64,000 nucleotides of DNA from Plantimonas leprariae (GCF_008802405.1 NZ_VZDO01000010.1:124001-188000); one strand, 5' to 3'; shown: positions 9,059 through 22,032, numbered from the stretch's first letter. Translations and numbers: made by a program. The notes: generated by a model not told the origin, from the letters alone.

Positions 9059-9103
9059 TAGGCGGCAAGTTCGCCGCCGCGACCTGAAACGATTGAAACT
9101 TTC

Positions 9104-11173
<2,070 letters not shown>

Positions 11174-11221
11174 GCCGATTAGGCTAAGGCGGGCGCGGAT
11201 TTAATCGACCGCCGAACCGCT

Positions 11222-12553
11222 TTGCCCCCTATCCGCCGCCCGGACACGATCGCCGCACTGTCCTCCGGTTCGCTGCCGTCCGGGGTCGCGGTGGTGCGGG
11301 TCAGCGGCACCCTGGCGCGCAAGGCGCTCTCACGCATTGCCGGCTCCGTGCCGGAAGCGCGCCGCGCGTCGCTCCGCCTGCTCAGGGACGGGGAGGGGAC
11401 GCCGCTCGACCGCGGCCTCGCGCTGTTCTTCGAGGCGCCAGGGACGGCGACCGGCGAGGACATCGCGGAATTCCACCTGCACGGCGGGCGCGCCGTGGTG
11501 GCAGGCGTGCTCGAAGCGCTGACGGCGATTTCCGGCATCCGCCTTGCCGAGGCCGGCGAGTTCACCCGCCGCGCCTTCGAGAACGGCACGATCGACCTGA
11601 CGGAGGCGGAAGGGCTCGCCGACCTCCTCGCCGCCGAGACCGCCGCGCAGCGGGCCCACGCGCTGGCGAACGCGGGTGGGGACCTGCGCGCGCTCTACGA
11701 AGGCTGGGCGGCGCGGCTCGTGCGGGCGCGCGCGCTCCTCGAAGCCTCGTTCGATTTCGCCGACGAAGGCGACGTGGCGGCGGACGTCGCCGCCCCCGTC
11801 CGCCGGATCGCGGCCGGTCTTGCCGAAGAGATGCGGGAGCACCTTGCCGGCGCGCGCCGGGGGGAGATTTTGCGCGAGGGTTTCCGGGTCGCAATCGTCG
11901 GCGCGCCGAACGCCGGCAAGTCGACGCTGCTGAACGCGCTGGCGCAACGGGAAGCGGCGATCGTCACCGACGTTCCCGGCACGACGCGCGACGTGATCGA
12001 GGTGATGCTGGACCTGGGAGGCTTCGCGGTCCGGCTCAGCGACACGGCGGGCCTGCGCGAAACGGCCGACCCGGTGGAGCGGATCGGCGTCGAGCGGGCG
12101 AAGGGCGCGATGGCGGCGGCCGACCTCGTCCTCGAACTGGAAAGTCCGGATGCGCTGCTGCCCGCCGAGCTTCGGGATGCGGCTAGGGACGTGCCACGCC
12201 TTCGCATCCGAACGAAAGCGGATGTGGAAAGCGGGCAAGAAACTACGCCGGCAAACATTTCGGTCTCGGCGCGGACAGGCGAAGGCATGGCGGCACTCGC
12301 GGATCGGATCGCGACGGAGGCCGCGCGGGCCGTGCCGGACCCGGCCGCCCTCGTGCCGGCTCGGGCCCGCCACCGCGAGGCGGTGGCTGCGGCGCTGCGC
12401 CAGCTGGACGAGTTCGCCGCGAGCGCCGCGCCCGCCGAAATCGGCGCGGAGCTGCTGCGCCTTGCGGGCGACAAACTCGGCCGCCTCACCGGCCGCACCG
12501 ACGTCGAGGACCTCCTCGACGTGATCTTCTCCGAGTTCTGCATCGGGAAGTGA
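11222..12553 (+). CDS. mnmE: tRNA uridine-5-carboxymethylaminomethyl(34) synthesis GTPase MnmE
   Basis: MnmE, with MnmG, modifies U34 in the wobble position of several tRNAs using GTP hydrolysis and tetrahydrofolate. The 443-residue protein has the N-terminal folate-binding domain ([22 protein letters not shown]), a G domain with GAPNAGKST near residue 228 and DTAGLRE near 273, and the invariant C-terminal CIGK. The only suitable start is TTG at 11222; upstream codons in frame offer no ATG or GTG. mnmG follows 95 bases later and rsmG after that, the classical cluster. Confidence 0.96.
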   Translation: MPPIRRPDTIAALSSGSLPSGVAVVRVSGTLARKALSRIAGSVPEARRASLRLLRDGEGTPLDRGLALFFEAPGTATGEDIAEFHLHGGRAVVAGVLEALTAISGIRLAEAGEFTRRAFENGTIDLTEAEGLADLLAAETAAQRAHALANAGGDLRALYEGWAARLVRARALLEASFDFADEGDVAADVAAPVRRIAAGLAEEMREHLAGARRGEILREGFRVAIVGAPNAGKSTLLNALAQREAAIVTDVPGTTRDVIEVMLDLGGFAVRLSDTAGLRETADPVERIGVERAKGAMAAADLVLELESPDALLPAELRDAARDVPRLRIRTKADVESGQETTPANISVSARTGEGMAALADRIATEAARAVPDPAALVPARARHREAVAAALRQLDEFAASAAPAEIGAELLRLAGDKLGRLTGRTDVEDLLDVIFSEFCIGK

Positions 12554-12648
12554 GAGGATTTCGGTTGAGCTTCGGCTCAGAGTCACGAACGGCAGCCGCA
12601 ACCGCCCAACCCCTTGACGGAACGAAGCGGAAACGGCTTATCGCGGCG

Positions 12649-14532
12649 ATGGATTTCGACCTGTCCTTCGACGTCGCGGTGATCGGCGGCGGCCATGCCG
12701 GCTGCGAGGCGGCCTCGGCCAGCGCCCGCGCGGGCGCGCGGACCGTGCTCCTCACCCACCGCTTCGACACGGTCGGCGCGATGAGCTGCAACCCGGCGAT
12801 CGGTGGCATCGGCAAGGGGCATCTGGTCCGCGAGATCGACGCGCTCGGCGGCCTGATGGGCCGCGTCGCCGACGCGAGCGGCATCCAATTCCGCCTGCTC
12901 AACCGCTCGAAAGGGCCGGCGGTGCGCGGCCCCCGGACGCAGGCCGACCGCAAGCTCTACCGCGCCGCGATGCAGGCCGCGATCCGCGACCACTCCGGGC
13001 TCACCGTGTTGGAGGGCGACGCCTTCGACCTGGTGTTCGACGGCGAGGGCCGGGTCGCCGGCGTCGCGATGGCGGACGGGCAGCGGATCGGGGCGCGGGC
13101 GGTGGTGCTGACCACCGGCACTTTCCTTGGTGGCGTCATTCATATCGGGGACCGGCGCATTCCAGCCGGCCGGATGGGCGAGGACCCCTCGCTCGGCCTT
13201 TCGGGCACGCTCCGCCGGCTCGGGCTGCAGCTCGGGCGGCTGAAGACCGGCACGCCCGCCCGCCTCGACGGCCGGACCATCGACTGGGACGGGCTGGAGA
13301 TGCAGCGGCCGGATGAGGAGCCGTATCCGTTCTCGTTCCTGACCGAGCGCATCACTGTCCCGCAGATCGACTGCGGCATCACGCGGACGACTCCGGAAAC
13401 CCACCGGATCATCCGCGACAACCTCGCCCGCTCGGCGCTCTATTCCGGCGCGATCGAGGGCGTCGGGCCGCGCTACTGTCCCTCGATCGAGGACAAGATC
13501 GTCAAGTTCGGCGAGCGCGACGGCCACCAGATCTTCCTCGAACCGGAAGGCCTCGACGATCCGACCGTCTATCCGAACGGGTTGTCGACCTCGCTGCCGG
13601 AGGACGTGCAGGAAGCGTTCCTCCGCTCGATCCCCGGACTGGAGCGGGTCGCGATCCTGAAGCCCGGCTACGCGATCGAATACGACCATGTCGATCCGCG
13701 CGAGCTGTTCGCGACGCTGGAGGTGCGCAGCCAGCCCGGCCTGTTCCTCGCCGGCCAGATCAACGGCACCACCGGCTACGAGGAGGCGGCGGCGCAGGGG
13801 CTCTGGGCCGGGCTCAACGCCGCGCGCCGGGCCGGCGGGCAGGAGCCCGTCACCCTGTCGCGGGCGGAAGCCTATATCGGCGTGATGCTGGACGACCTGA
13901 CGCGCACCGGCGTCTCCGAACCCTACCGCATGTTCACCAGCCGGGCCGAGTTCCGCCTGAGCCTTCGCGCCGACAACGCCGACCGACGCTTGACGCCGGT
14001 CGGGATCGCGCTCGGCCTCGTCGATGCCGGGCGCCGCGCCGCGTTCGAAGCTTCCGAGGCGGCGCTGGACGGGACGCGCGCGCGGCTGGAGGCGCTGCGG
14101 ATCACCCCGAACCGCGCCGCCGATTTCGACTTGCAGCTCAACCGCGACGGCCGGCCGCGCTCCGCCTGGACGCTGCTCTCGCAACCGGACGTGACGCTGT
14201 CCCGCCTTGCAGGCATCTGGCCGGAGCTTGCGACGATCGACGCGAAGCTCGCCGAGCGCATCGCGATCGAGGCGGCCTACGACGTCTATCTCGATCGGCA
14301 GCGCCTCGACCAGGCACGGCTCAAGCAGGGCGAGGCGACGCCGATCCCCGCTACGCTCGACCTCGACGCGCTGCCGGGCCTCTCGGCGGAACTGCAGGCG
14401 AAGCTCCGCGCCCGCCGGCCGCGGACGCTCGCCGAGGCGGAGGCGATCGACGGCATGACGCCGGCGGCGTTGGCGCTGGTGCTCCTGGCGATCCGCCGGC
14501 AGGCGAAGGCCGCCGTTCCCGATGCCGCCTGA
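12649..14532 (+). CDS. mnmG: tRNA uridine-5-carboxymethylaminomethyl(34) synthesis enzyme MnmG
   Basis: FAD-dependent partner of MnmE in wobble-uridine modification. The 627-residue protein begins with the FAD-binding strand [15 protein letters not shown] (GGGHAG near residue 13), then [24 protein letters not shown] and the second signature [21 protein letters not shown] near residue 370, and the C-terminal helical domain. The ATG at 12649 gives the standard N-terminus. Its 3' end overlaps rsmG by 11 bases, so the two are translationally linked. Confidence 0.97.
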   Translation: MDFDLSFDVAVIGGGHAGCEAASASARAGARTVLLTHRFDTVGAMSCNPAIGGIGKGHLVREIDALGGLMGRVADASGIQFRLLNRSKGPAVRGPRTQADRKLYRAAMQAAIRDHSGLTVLEGDAFDLVFDGEGRVAGVAMADGQRIGARAVVLTTGTFLGGVIHIGDRRIPAGRMGEDPSLGLSGTLRRLGLQLGRLKTGTPARLDGRTIDWDGLEMQRPDEEPYPFSFLTERITVPQIDCGITRTTPETHRIIRDNLARSALYSGAIEGVGPRYCPSIEDKIVKFGERDGHQIFLEPEGLDDPTVYPNGLSTSLPEDVQEAFLRSIPGLERVAILKPGYAIEYDHVDPRELFATLEVRSQPGLFLAGQINGTTGYEEAAAQGLWAGLNAARRAGGQEPVTLSRAEAYIGVMLDDLTRTGVSEPYRMFTSRAEFRLSLRADNADRRLTPVGIALGLVDAGRRAAFEASEAALDGTRARLEALRITPNRAADFDLQLNRDGRPRSAWTLLSQPDVTLSRLAGIWPELATIDAKLAERIAIEAAYDVYLDRQRLDQARLKQGEATPIPATLDLDALPGLSAELQAKLRARRPRTLAEAEAIDGMTPAALALVLLAIRRQAKAAVPDAA

Positions 14533-15193
14533 AGGGCGCGACGTCGTCCTCGCGGCGTTCGATGTTTCACGTGAAACACGAGCGCGGCTCGATGCTTACG
14601 TTCGGCTGCTCGGGCAATGGCAGCGGACGACCAACCTCGTCGCCGATGCGACGATGCCGGAGGTCTGGGAGCGGCACGTCGCCGATTCGCTGCAGTTCCG
14701 GCCGCTCTGCCAGCCGGCGAAGCGCTGGGTCGATCTCGGCTCCGGCGGCGGCTTTCCCGGCCTCGTCACCGCGATCCTCGTCGCGGACGAAGGCGACGCC
14801 CATGTCGATCTCGTGGAAAGCAACGGCAAGAAAGCGGCGTTCCTGCGCACCGTCATCCGCGAACTGGGGCTCCCCGCGACGGTCCATGCGATCCGCATCG
14901 AGGCGGCGGGCGAGGTGCTCGCCTGGGCGGATGCCGTCAGCGCCCGGGCGCTCGCCTCGCTGGGTGCGCTCCTCGGCATGGTGGCCGGGCGGATCGGGCC
15001 ACAGGTGCCGTGCTTTTTCGCCAAGGGGCGGAGCCATGGTGAAGAAATCGTTGACGCGTCGCGGCGTTGGCGGTTCACGTTGCGGGAACACCCCTCGCGC
15101 GTCGCGGCGGAGGCCGCGATCCTGGAAGTCGCCGATATCCGGCCCCGGACCGGCGAACCTGGGACGAGCGAGACCCGGGCAAGCGAGGAATGA
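14522..15193 (+). CDS. rsmG: 16S rRNA (guanine(527)-N7)-methyltransferase RsmG
   Basis: SAM-dependent methyltransferase acting on G527 of 16S rRNA (formerly GidB). The 223-residue protein has the N-terminal [18 protein letters not shown] segment, [19 protein letters not shown], the SAM motif [10 protein letters not shown] near residue 75, and [15 protein letters not shown] perfect parS is embedded in codons for DVSRET, so the sequence is constrained both as protein and as centromere. The start overlaps mnmG by 11 bases; parA follows 13 bases after the stop. Confidence 0.96.
   Translation: MPPEGRDVVLAAFDVSRETRARLDAYVRLLGQWQRTTNLVADATMPEVWERHVADSLQFRPLCQPAKRWVDLGSGGGFPGLVTAILVADEGDAHVDLVESNGKKAAFLRTVIRELGLPATVHAIRIEAAGEVLAWADAVSARALASLGALLGMVAGRIGPQVPCFFAKGRSHGEEIVDASRRWRFTLREHPSRVAAEAAILEVADIRPRTGEPGTSETRASEE
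14563..14578. other. parS: parS centromere site 1 (inside rsmG)
   Basis: TGTTTCACGTGAAACA, a perfect 16-bp palindrome identical to the conserved bacterial parS consensus bound by ParB. It lies within the 5' coding part of rsmG, about 640 bases before parA and about 12 kb from the candidate oriC. ParB loads here as a CTP clamp and spreads. Confidence 0.95.
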
Positions 15194-15206
15194 GCATCGT
15201 CGTCCC

Positions 15207-16085
15207 ATGACCGGAACCGCCTCCATCGATACGCCCGCTTCGAGCGCGCGCCCCGCGCGGGGGCCGGACGGCACCGGCCTCGCGGTCCGGAAGCGCATGC
15301 GCGTCATCACCGTCGCCAACCAGAAGGGCGGCGTCGGCAAGACCACCACCGCGATCAACCTCGCGACGGCGCTCTCGGCGGTCGGGCGGCGCGTGCTCCT
15401 GATCGACCTCGACCCGCAGGGCAACGCCTCCACCGGCCTCGGCATCGACCGGCAGGACCGCGAGGTCTCGTCCTACGACGTCCTCGTCGAGAATGCCTCG
15501 GTGACGCAAGCCGCGATGCCGACCGCCGTGCCGAACCTGTCGATCGTGCCCTCGACGCTCGACCTCCTCGGCCTCGAGATGGAGATCGCCGGCGCGACGG
15601 GCCGGGCCTATCGCCTGCGCGACGCGCTGCATTTCCATAACGAGGAGGGTGCGCGCTTCGACTTCGTGCTGGTCGACTGCCCGCCGTCGCTGAACCTCCT
15701 GACGATCAACGCGATGGCGGCGGCCGACTCGATCCTCGTGCCGCTCCAGTGCGAGTTCTTCGCGCTGGAAGGCCTCAGCCAGTTGCTCCAGACCGTGGAG
15801 CAGGTGCGCGACACGCTGAACCCGACGCTCGACCTTCACGGCATCGTCCTGACCATGTTCGACGGCCGCAACAACCTCGCGAGCCAGGTGGTCAGCGACG
15901 TGCGACAGGTGATGGGCGACCAGGTCTACGACACGGTGATCCCGCGCAACGTCCGCGTCTCGGAAGCGCCGAGCTTCGGCAAGCCGGCGATCCTCTACGA
16001 CATGAAGTGTTCCGGCAGCCAAGCCTATATCCGCCTCGCCTCGGAGATCATCCAGCGCGAACGCCAGCATCTGGAGGTCGCATGA
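15207..16085 (+). CDS. parA: Chromosome partitioning ATPase ParA
   Basis: Walker-type ATPase that moves ParB-parS complexes along the nucleoid during origin segregation. The 292-residue protein has a 30-residue hydrophilic extension, then the deviant Walker [10 protein letters not shown] at residues 40-48 with signature Lys40, the LIDLDPQGNAS switch motif, and VLVDCPPSLNLLT near residue 155. An alternative start at Met31 would remove the extension; the ATG at 15207 fits longer rhizobial ParA proteins. Its stop overlaps the parB start (ATGA). Confidence 0.97.
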   Translation: MTGTASIDTPASSARPARGPDGTGLAVRKRMRVITVANQKGGVGKTTTAINLATALSAVGRRVLLIDLDPQGNASTGLGIDRQDREVSSYDVLVENASVTQAAMPTAVPNLSIVPSTLDLLGLEMEIAGATGRAYRLRDALHFHNEEGARFDFVLVDCPPSLNLLTINAMAAADSILVPLQCEFFALEGLSQLLQTVEQVRDTLNPTLDLHGIVLTMFDGRNNLASQVVSDVRQVMGDQVYDTVIPRNVRVSEAPSFGKPAILYDMKCSGSQAYIRLASEIIQRERQHLEVA

Positions 16086-17083
16086 CGATGAACGCCAAGG
16101 AGAAGCCGGCGGGTACGGGGGCCGAGGACAAGTCGCGCCAGCGGCTCGGGCGCGGCCTCGCCGCCCTGATCGGCGGCGGCGGCGCGACGGGTGCGGCCCT
16201 CCGCCCGGCGGCGACGGGCGGGGGTAGCGGCGGCGAGCGGAGCGTCGCGACGGCGATGCTCCGGGCGAACCCGAACAATCCGCGCCGCCATTTCGACGAG
16301 GCCGACCTCGCCGACCTCGCCGCCTCGATCCGCACGCACGGCGTCGTGCAGCCGATCCTCGTGCGGCCGGCGGCCGGTGAGGGAGCGGGCTTCGAGATCG
16401 TCGCCGGCGAGCGGCGCTGGCGCGCGGCGCAGCTCGCCGAGCTGGCGCAGGTGCCGGTGGTGGTGCGCACGCTGACCGACCGCGAGACGCTCGAGATCGC
16501 GATCATCGAGAACGTCCAGCGCGCCGACCTCGACCCGCTCGAAGAGGCGCAGGCCTACGAGATGCTGATGGTGGAGCACGGCTACCGGCAGGTCGACCTC
16601 GCCGACGCGCTCGGCAAGAGCCGCAGCCATGTCGCGAACACGCTCCGCCTCCTGAAGCTGCCGGAAAGCGTCCGGCGGATGGTATCGAGCGGCGAGCTGT
16701 CGCCCGGCCACGCCCGCGCCGCCGTCACCGCGGAAGACCCGGAGGCGTTCGCCCGCGACGTCGCGCGCCAAGGCCTCACCGTGCGCGAGACCGAGCAACT
16801 GTCGCGCAAGGAGAACGCCAAGCCGGCGCCGCGACGCGCGAACAGGCCGGCGACGCCCGCTCCGGCGGCCGGGCCCGCCCCGGCCGAGCCGAAGCGCGCC
16901 GAGGTCGAGTATATCGAGAGCTTCCTCTCCGAGACGCTCGGCATGCCGGTCGCGGTGGAGCCCCCGAACGAGGGCGCGACCTTGCGCATCAGCTACGGCA
17001 CGCCGGAAAAGCTGGCGGAACTCGTGCGCCTCCTGAAGCTCGCGGGCGAGCATCGCTCCGGCCCGCGCGTCCGGCAGCTCTGA
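16082..17083 (+). CDS. parB: Chromosome partitioning protein ParB
   Basis: parS-binding CTPase that forms the partition complex near the origin. The 333-residue protein has an N-terminal RLGRGLAALIGG segment (ParA-contact region), the NPNNPRRHFDE box I, the CTP-binding AGERRWRAAQ (GERR motif) near residue 105, ENVQRADLDPLEEAQAY, a helix-turn-helix around RQVDLADALGKSRSHVANTLRLLKLP, a proline/alanine-rich linker near residue 250 and a C-terminal dimerisation domain. It overlaps parA by four bases, so equal synthesis is likely. Confidence 0.97.
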   Translation: MTMNAKEKPAGTGAEDKSRQRLGRGLAALIGGGGATGAALRPAATGGGSGGERSVATAMLRANPNNPRRHFDEADLADLAASIRTHGVVQPILVRPAAGEGAGFEIVAGERRWRAAQLAELAQVPVVVRTLTDRETLEIAIIENVQRADLDPLEEAQAYEMLMVEHGYRQVDLADALGKSRSHVANTLRLLKLPESVRRMVSSGELSPGHARAAVTAEDPEAFARDVARQGLTVRETEQLSRKENAKPAPRRANRPATPAPAAGPAPAEPKRAEVEYIESFLSETLGMPVAVEPPNEGATLRISYGTPEKLAELVRLLKLAGEHRSGPRVRQL

Positions 17084-17100
17084 CGAGGGCTCGCATTCGC

Positions 17101-17685
17101 ATGCGCCGGCTCGTCTACGTCAGTCACGCGAACGTCGTGGTCGAGCCGGACAAGCCCGTGCCGCTCTGGTCGCTGTCCGACGAAGGGCGGCGACGGCACG
17201 TGGCCTTCGGCGAGACCGCGCTGGCGCGGAGCGTCACGAAGGTGTTCAGCAGCGCCGAGACGAAGGCGGTCGAAGCGGCGCGGGCGAGCTTCCCTCGGCT
17301 GGCCAGCACCCTCGCGATCCGCGAGGCGATGCACGAGAACGACCGGAGCGCCACCGGCTTCCTCGCGCCGCCGGAGTTCTGGCCCGTGGTCGAGCGCTTC
17401 TTCGCCGAGCCGACCGTCTCGGTGCGCGGCTGGGAGCGGGCGGTGGACGCGCAAGGCCGGATCGTCGCGGCGACCGAGCGAGCCCTTGCCGAATCGGCGG
17501 AACACGAGACGATCGCCCTCGTCGGTCACGGCGGGGTCGGAACGCTGCTCTATTGCCACCTCGCCGGTCTGCCGATCGCCCGTCACGACCAGCCGGGAAC
17601 CGGCGGCGGCAACGTGATCGTCGCGGAGTTCGGCGAGACGGTTACGGTCTCGCACTGGCAGGCGATGGAAGACTTCGCGCGCTAG
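17101..17685 (+). CDS. Histidine phosphatase superfamily protein with SHA motif
   Basis: A 194-residue phosphoglycerate-mutase-like (histidine phosphatase) protein. The usual RHG triad at the N-terminus reads SHA here: the phospho-accepting His (residue 9) is kept but the flanking Arg and Gly are replaced. The second catalytic histidine is in VGHGGVGTLLYCHLAG near residue 142, and SSAETKAVEAA supplies the conserved phosphate-pocket region. The substrate is unknown. It begins 17 bases after parB and could share its transcript. It is convergent with holA. Confidence 0.8.
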   Translation: MRRLVYVSHANVVVEPDKPVPLWSLSDEGRRRHVAFGETALARSVTKVFSSAETKAVEAARASFPRLASTLAIREAMHENDRSATGFLAPPEFWPVVERFFAEPTVSVRGWERAVDAQGRIVAATERALAESAEHETIALVGHGGVGTLLYCHLAGLPIARHDQPGTGGGNVIVAEFGETVTVSHWQAMEDFAR

Positions 17686-17686
17686 C

Positions 17687-18745
17687 TCAGCGCTTCGCGC
17701 CGCGTCCGGCGCGCAGCCGGGCGGCTTCGACCGCGAGGTCCATCAGAAGCTTCGCGGTGATCGCGTCGCTCAATCCCGCTTCCTTCCGGGCGGCGAGGAT
17801 CGTCCGTTCGATCGTGCCGAGCGCCGGCGCGAGGGCGGCGAGCGTCCAGGTGCCGAGCGCCGTCTCGAAGGCCGGCTTGCGGCGGAAGGGCGCGCGGCGC
17901 GCCTCGACGACGCGCGTCGCCGATTCGCCGTGCCGCTCCACGCGGTCCCGCATCAGCAGCAGCGCCTGGAAATGCCGCAGCACCGCCTGCTGGATGGCGA
18001 AGGTGGCGGTGCCGGCGCCCGTCAGCCGCTCGATCAGCTCCGGCAGGCGCTTCACCGCGCCGGTGGCGCAGGCGTCCACCGCCTCGTCCACCGTATCGAG
18101 CGAGACATCGCCGACCACCGCCTCGATATCGGCCTCCGTCACCTCGTCCTGGCCCATGCAGTAGAGCGCGAGCTTGGCGATCTCGCCGCGCGAGGCGAGG
18201 CGGTTCGCGCCGAGCCGCTCGCGCAGCGCTTCCCGCGCCTCGCGGCCGATCCTGAGGTTCATCGCCTTCAGTTCGGCGTCGATGGTCGCGTCCAGCGCCC
18301 GGCCCTCGTCGGGGTAGCAGGGGAGAGCGATCGCGGCCCGCGCCTTCTCGGCCGCGGCGCGGACGGGGGCGGTCGGCTTGCAGTCGCCGGCCTCGACCAC
18401 CACGGTCACGTCCGCCGGCGGTTCCTGCCCCAGCGCGGCGATCGCCCCCGCGAGGCCGCGGCCGGAGCCGGTGCCGGCACCCTTGACCCGCACCAGCCGC
18501 CGCCCGCCGAACAGCGAAACGGTGCGCGCCTCGTCGTGGAGCCGGCCGGCATCCTTCTCCACCTCGTCGGCCTGGAGCGTCACGGAAGAAAAGGGATCGG
18601 CGAGGTCGGCGCCCGACAGGGCCGCCACCTTGGCGGCGCGTTCCGACACGAGGCCGGCATCCGGGCCGTAGACGAGCACGACCGGAAAGCTGGTGTCGGG
18701 CCGCGACAGGAAGGCCTCGACCTCGCCGGCCTTCCGCTGCGCCAT
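17687..18745 (-). CDS. holA: DNA polymerase III subunit delta
   Basis: HolA is the delta subunit of the clamp loader, opening the beta clamp at replication start. The 352-residue protein has the AAA+-like fold without Walker motifs: VVLVYGPDAGLVSERA near residue 22, LFGGRRLVRVKG near 78, and the C-terminal helical collar with AIQQAVLRHFQALLLMRD. Its start overlaps the lptE stop (TGATG), so leuS-lptE-holA form one minus-strand operon, the usual rhizobial arrangement facing parAB. Confidence 0.93.
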   Translation of the reverse strand: MAQRKAGEVEAFLSRPDTSFPVVLVYGPDAGLVSERAAKVAALSGADLADPFSSVTLQADEVEKDAGRLHDEARTVSLFGGRRLVRVKGAGTGSGRGLAGAIAALGQEPPADVTVVVEAGDCKPTAPVRAAAEKARAAIALPCYPDEGRALDATIDAELKAMNLRIGREAREALRERLGANRLASRGEIAKLALYCMGQDEVTEADIEAVVGDVSLDTVDEAVDACATGAVKRLPELIERLTGAGTATFAIQQAVLRHFQALLLMRDRVERHGESATRVVEARRAPFRRKPAFETALGTWTLAALAPALGTIERTILAARKEAGLSDAITAKLLMDLAVEAARLRAGRGAKR

Positions 18746-19335
18746 CAGGTCTTGCCCGGCGGCACCGAGGCGAGGAGGTTAGGCAGGTCGCGCTCCAGCG
18801 CGCCGAGAACGCCAAGGCGGATCTGCTGGGCGACGTCCTGGCCGGCGCGCTCCTGCGCGTCGCGATAGGCACGGCTCGCGGCGAAGAGCTGGCGCGAGCG
18901 GTCGAAGGGCGCATCGGAGAAGCGCGTGCCGCTGGCGACGATCTTGCCGTCGGTGGTGCGCGCCACCGAATAGGTCGCCGTCACCTTCAGGATGCTCGCG
19001 GCCGGAACGCCGGAGCCCGACTGGATCGAGACGACGCTTTCCAGCGCCGTGACCGCGACCGAGATCTTGTAGAAGGGCGCGACCGGCTTCTCGCCGCCGT
19101 TGAAGCCGAAGAGGAGGCCGTTGCGGACGATCTGCGAGGTGCGGTCGCCGACCGGCGCGACCTCGACGCGGCCCTTCAGGTCGGCGAGCGCCGGGGCGGT
19201 CTGGCCGCCGACGAGCGCGCCGCCGCTGCCGTAGAGCGGGCGCACCGTGCAGGCCGAACTCGCCGCCGCGAGAAGCGCAAGGCCGGCGAGCGCGGCGGCA
19301 TGCGGGCCGCGGCGGCGGCGGTCAGACGACGACAT
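18745..19335 (-). CDS. lptE: LPS assembly lipoprotein LptE
   Basis: LptE is the outer-membrane lipoprotein that plugs LptD for lipopolysaccharide export. The 196-residue protein has an N-terminal signal with a hydrophobic stretch at residues 13-25 and a candidate lipidated Cys29 (ASSAC, a loose lipobox), then CTVRPLYG, which is the typical alphaproteobacterial LptE start of the mature protein. It overlaps leuS by 14 bases and abuts holA, the conserved leuS-lptE-holA order. Sequence identity in this family is low; the context makes the call. Confidence 0.88.
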   Translation of the reverse strand: MSSSDRRRRGPHAAALAGLALLAAASSACTVRPLYGSGGALVGGQTAPALADLKGRVEVAPVGDRTSQIVRNGLLFGFNGGEKPVAPFYKISVAVTALESVVSIQSGSGVPAASILKVTATYSVARTTDGKIVASGTRFSDAPFDRSRQLFAASRAYRDAQERAGQDVAQQIRLGVLGALERDLPNLLASVPPGKT

Positions 19336-21937
19336 TCACGATCCTTCCCGGCACCACCACGACGCGCTTGGGCTCGGCCCCGTCCAGCGCGCCCGTCACG
19401 AAGTCGAGCCGGAGGACGGCCGCCTCGATTTCAGGTTTGCTTGCGCCGGCCGGAACGGTCAAGTCACCGCGCTTCTTCCCGTTGATCTGGACCGGCAACG
19501 TGACCTCGTCGTCACGCAAGAAGGCCGGGTCGGCCTCCGGCCAGCGGGCCGCGGCGCAAAGGCCGGCTTCGCCCAGCGCCCGCCAGCATTCCTCGGCGAG
19601 GTGCGGCATCATCGGCGCGACGAGCCGCACGAGGATCGTCGCCGCCTCGCGCGCCGCCGCGGCGACCGCGGGCGAGGCCGGGAAGGCGGCATCGCCGAAG
19701 GCCGCCGACAGCGCGTTCACCAGCTCGTAGAGCCGGGCGACGGCCTTGTTGAAGGCGAGGCGCTCGATGTCGTCGGTGACGCCCGCCGCGGTGCGGTGCG
19801 CGGCGCGGCGGATGGCGGCCGCCGCCGGATCGTCGCCGGCCGCCCCGTCCGCGGCCCCTTCCAGCTTCGCCGCCGCCTCCGACACCAGCCGCCACAGGCG
19901 CTGCACGAAGCGGTGCGCGCCTTCCGCGCCGGCCTCCGTCCAGATCACGTCGCGGTCGGGCGGCGAATCGGAGAGCACGAACCAGCGCGCGGTGTCGGCG
20001 CCGTAGGAGGCGATGATGTCGTCCGGGTCGACGACGTTCTTCTTCGACTTCGACATCTTCTCGATGCCGCCGATCTCGACCGGCGAGTCGTCGGAGAGGC
20101 GGACGGCGCGGCGGCCCGCGCCCTCGCCGAGAATCCTCACCTCGGCCGGCTCGATCCATTTCCCGTCCTGCCGGTAGGTCTCGTGCACGACCATGCCTTG
20201 CGTGAACAGGCCCCGGAACGGCTCGTCGATGCCGAGATGGCCGGTGTCGCGCATCGCGCGGACGAAGAAGCGCGAATAGAGGAGGTGCAGGATCGCGTGC
20301 TCGATGCCGCCGATATACTGGTCGACCGGCAGCCAGGCGTCGGCGACAGCGGGAAGCGTCGGCTCCGCGGCGCGCGGGCTCGTGAAGCGCGCGAAATACC
20401 AGGAACTGTCGACGAACGTGTCCATCGTGTCGGTCTCGCGCAGGGCCGGGCCGCCGCATTGCGAGCAGGTGGCCTTGCGCCAGGTCGGATGCCGGTCGAG
20501 CGGGTTGCCGGGCGTCGCGAAATCGACGTCGTCGGGCAACGTCACCGGCAGGTTTTCGCGCCGCTCCGGCACGATGCCGCAGGCCTCGCAATGGAGGACC
20601 GGGATCGGGCAGCCCCAGTAGCGCTGGCGCGACAGGCCCCAGTCGCGCAGGCGGAAGTTCACCTCGCGCCGGCCCCAGCCGTCGGCGACGAACTTCTGCA
20701 GCGACCGGTCCATCGCGGCCTCACAGGTCTGCACCGTGTCCGGCGCCCCGGCCCATTGCACGTAGCGCACGACTTGCGTCTTCGGCGGCACGAAGGCGGT
20801 GTCCATCACGCGCTCGCCCGTGTCCTCCGGCACGAAGACGTCGATCACCGGCAGGCCGTACTTGCGAGCGAAGTCGAGGTCGCGCTGGTCGTGCGCCGGG
20901 CAGCCGATGATCGCGCCGGTGCCGTAGTCCATCAGGACGAAGTTCGCGATGTAAAGCGGCAGCTCCCATGCGGGATCGGCTGGATGCGTCACCTTCAGCC
21001 CGGTGTCGAAGCCGAGCTTCTCCGCCGTATCGATCTCCTCCTGCGAAGTGCCCATGCGGCGGCACTCGGCGGCGAAGTCGGCGACGGCCGGGTTCGTCTC
21101 GGCCAGCGCCTTCGCCAGCGGATGGTCGGCGGCGATCGCCGCGAAGGTCGGCCCGAACATCGTATCGGGGCGCGTCGTGAAGACGGGGAGCTTCTCGAAG
21201 CCCTGCGGCGCGCCCTTCACGCCGAACTCGAAGTGGAGCCCCTCCGAGCGGCCGATCCAGTTGCGCTGCATCAGGCGCACCTTTTCCGGCCATTCCGGCA
21301 AGCGGTGGTCCAGCGCTTCCAGCAGGTCCTCGGCGTAGTCGGTGATGCGGAAGAACCATTGCGTCAGGTCGCGCTGCTCGACCGGCGCGCCGGAGCGCCA
21401 GCCGCGCCCGTCGATCACCTGCTCGTTGGCGAGCACGGTCATGTCGACCGGGTCCCAGTTGACCTTGGCGCTCTTCCGATAGGCGAGGTCCTTGTCCAGC
21501 ATGTCGAGGAAGAGGCGCTGCTGTTGCGCGTAGTATTCGGGGTCGCAGGTCGCGAACTCGCGCGACCAGTCGAGCGACAGGCCCATCGACTTCAACTGAC
21601 GCTTCATCGAAGCGATGTTGGCGTAGGTCCATTCGCGCGGATGCACCTTGTTCTGCATCGCGGCGTTCTCGGCCGGCATGCCGAAGGCGTCCCAGCCCAT
21701 CGGGTGCATGACGTCGAAACCGCGGGCGCGCTTGTAGCGCGCGACGACGTCGCCGAGCGTGTAGTTCCGGACGTGCCCCATATGGATGCGCCCCGACGGG
21801 TAGGGGAACATCTCGAGGACGTAGTAGGTCGGGGCCGAGGCGTCGGTCTTCGCCTCGAACAGCTTCGCGTCCTCCCAGGCCTTCTGCCAGCGGGGCTCGC
21901 TTTCGCGCGGATTGTAGCGGGAGGTGACGGCGGACAT
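19322..21937 (-). CDS. leuS: Leucyl-tRNA synthetase
   Basis: Class I aminoacyl-tRNA synthetase charging tRNA-Leu. The 871-residue protein has the HIGH-type motif [16 protein letters not shown] near residue 45, the CP1 editing domain with TTRPDT around residue 250, a zinc-type CxxC pair region (CEACG, CSQCGG), the KMSKSKKN motif near residue 630 and the C-terminal anticodon-binding domain. The ATG at 21935-21937 ([13 protein letters not shown]) is the family start. It heads the leuS-lptE-holA operon, reading toward parAB. Confidence 0.98.
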   Translation of the reverse strand: MSAVTSRYNPRESEPRWQKAWEDAKLFEAKTDASAPTYYVLEMFPYPSGRIHMGHVRNYTLGDVVARYKRARGFDVMHPMGWDAFGMPAENAAMQNKVHPREWTYANIASMKRQLKSMGLSLDWSREFATCDPEYYAQQQRLFLDMLDKDLAYRKSAKVNWDPVDMTVLANEQVIDGRGWRSGAPVEQRDLTQWFFRITDYAEDLLEALDHRLPEWPEKVRLMQRNWIGRSEGLHFEFGVKGAPQGFEKLPVFTTRPDTMFGPTFAAIAADHPLAKALAETNPAVADFAAECRRMGTSQEEIDTAEKLGFDTGLKVTHPADPAWELPLYIANFVLMDYGTGAIIGCPAHDQRDLDFARKYGLPVIDVFVPEDTGERVMDTAFVPPKTQVVRYVQWAGAPDTVQTCEAAMDRSLQKFVADGWGRREVNFRLRDWGLSRQRYWGCPIPVLHCEACGIVPERRENLPVTLPDDVDFATPGNPLDRHPTWRKATCSQCGGPALRETDTMDTFVDSSWYFARFTSPRAAEPTLPAVADAWLPVDQYIGGIEHAILHLLYSRFFVRAMRDTGHLGIDEPFRGLFTQGMVVHETYRQDGKWIEPAEVRILGEGAGRRAVRLSDDSPVEIGGIEKMSKSKKNVVDPDDIIASYGADTARWFVLSDSPPDRDVIWTEAGAEGAHRFVQRLWRLVSEAAAKLEGAADGAAGDDPAAAAIRRAAHRTAAGVTDDIERLAFNKAVARLYELVNALSAAFGDAAFPASPAVAAAAREAATILVRLVAPMMPHLAEECWRALGEAGLCAAARWPEADPAFLRDDEVTLPVQINGKKRGDLTVPAGASKPEIEAAVLRLDFVTGALDGAEPKRVVVVPGRIVNVVV

Positions 21938-22018
21938 GGGCGGACGGATCGAAGCTTCGAAGACAAATGGTCGCCCGCGGTTCAGCACGTCGAAGGCGGC
22001 TAGGCAAGCGCAAGCATA

Positions 22019-22032
22019 TCCGCTTAAGCGGA
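22019..22032. promoter_or_regulatory. 14-bp perfect palindrome (operator-like)
   Basis: TCCGCTTAAGCGGA is a perfect 14-bp palindrome in the region upstream of divergent leuS and the small cistron at 22145. Its length and position, about 80-95 bases before the leuS start, are compatible with a repressor operator. No specific regulator family is recognised. Confidence 0.3.

Noticed and set aside
9061-9078. GGCGGC/GCCGCC hairpin after the DUF255 gene
   Set aside because: Six-bp stem without a T run on the minus strand; too weak to call a terminator.
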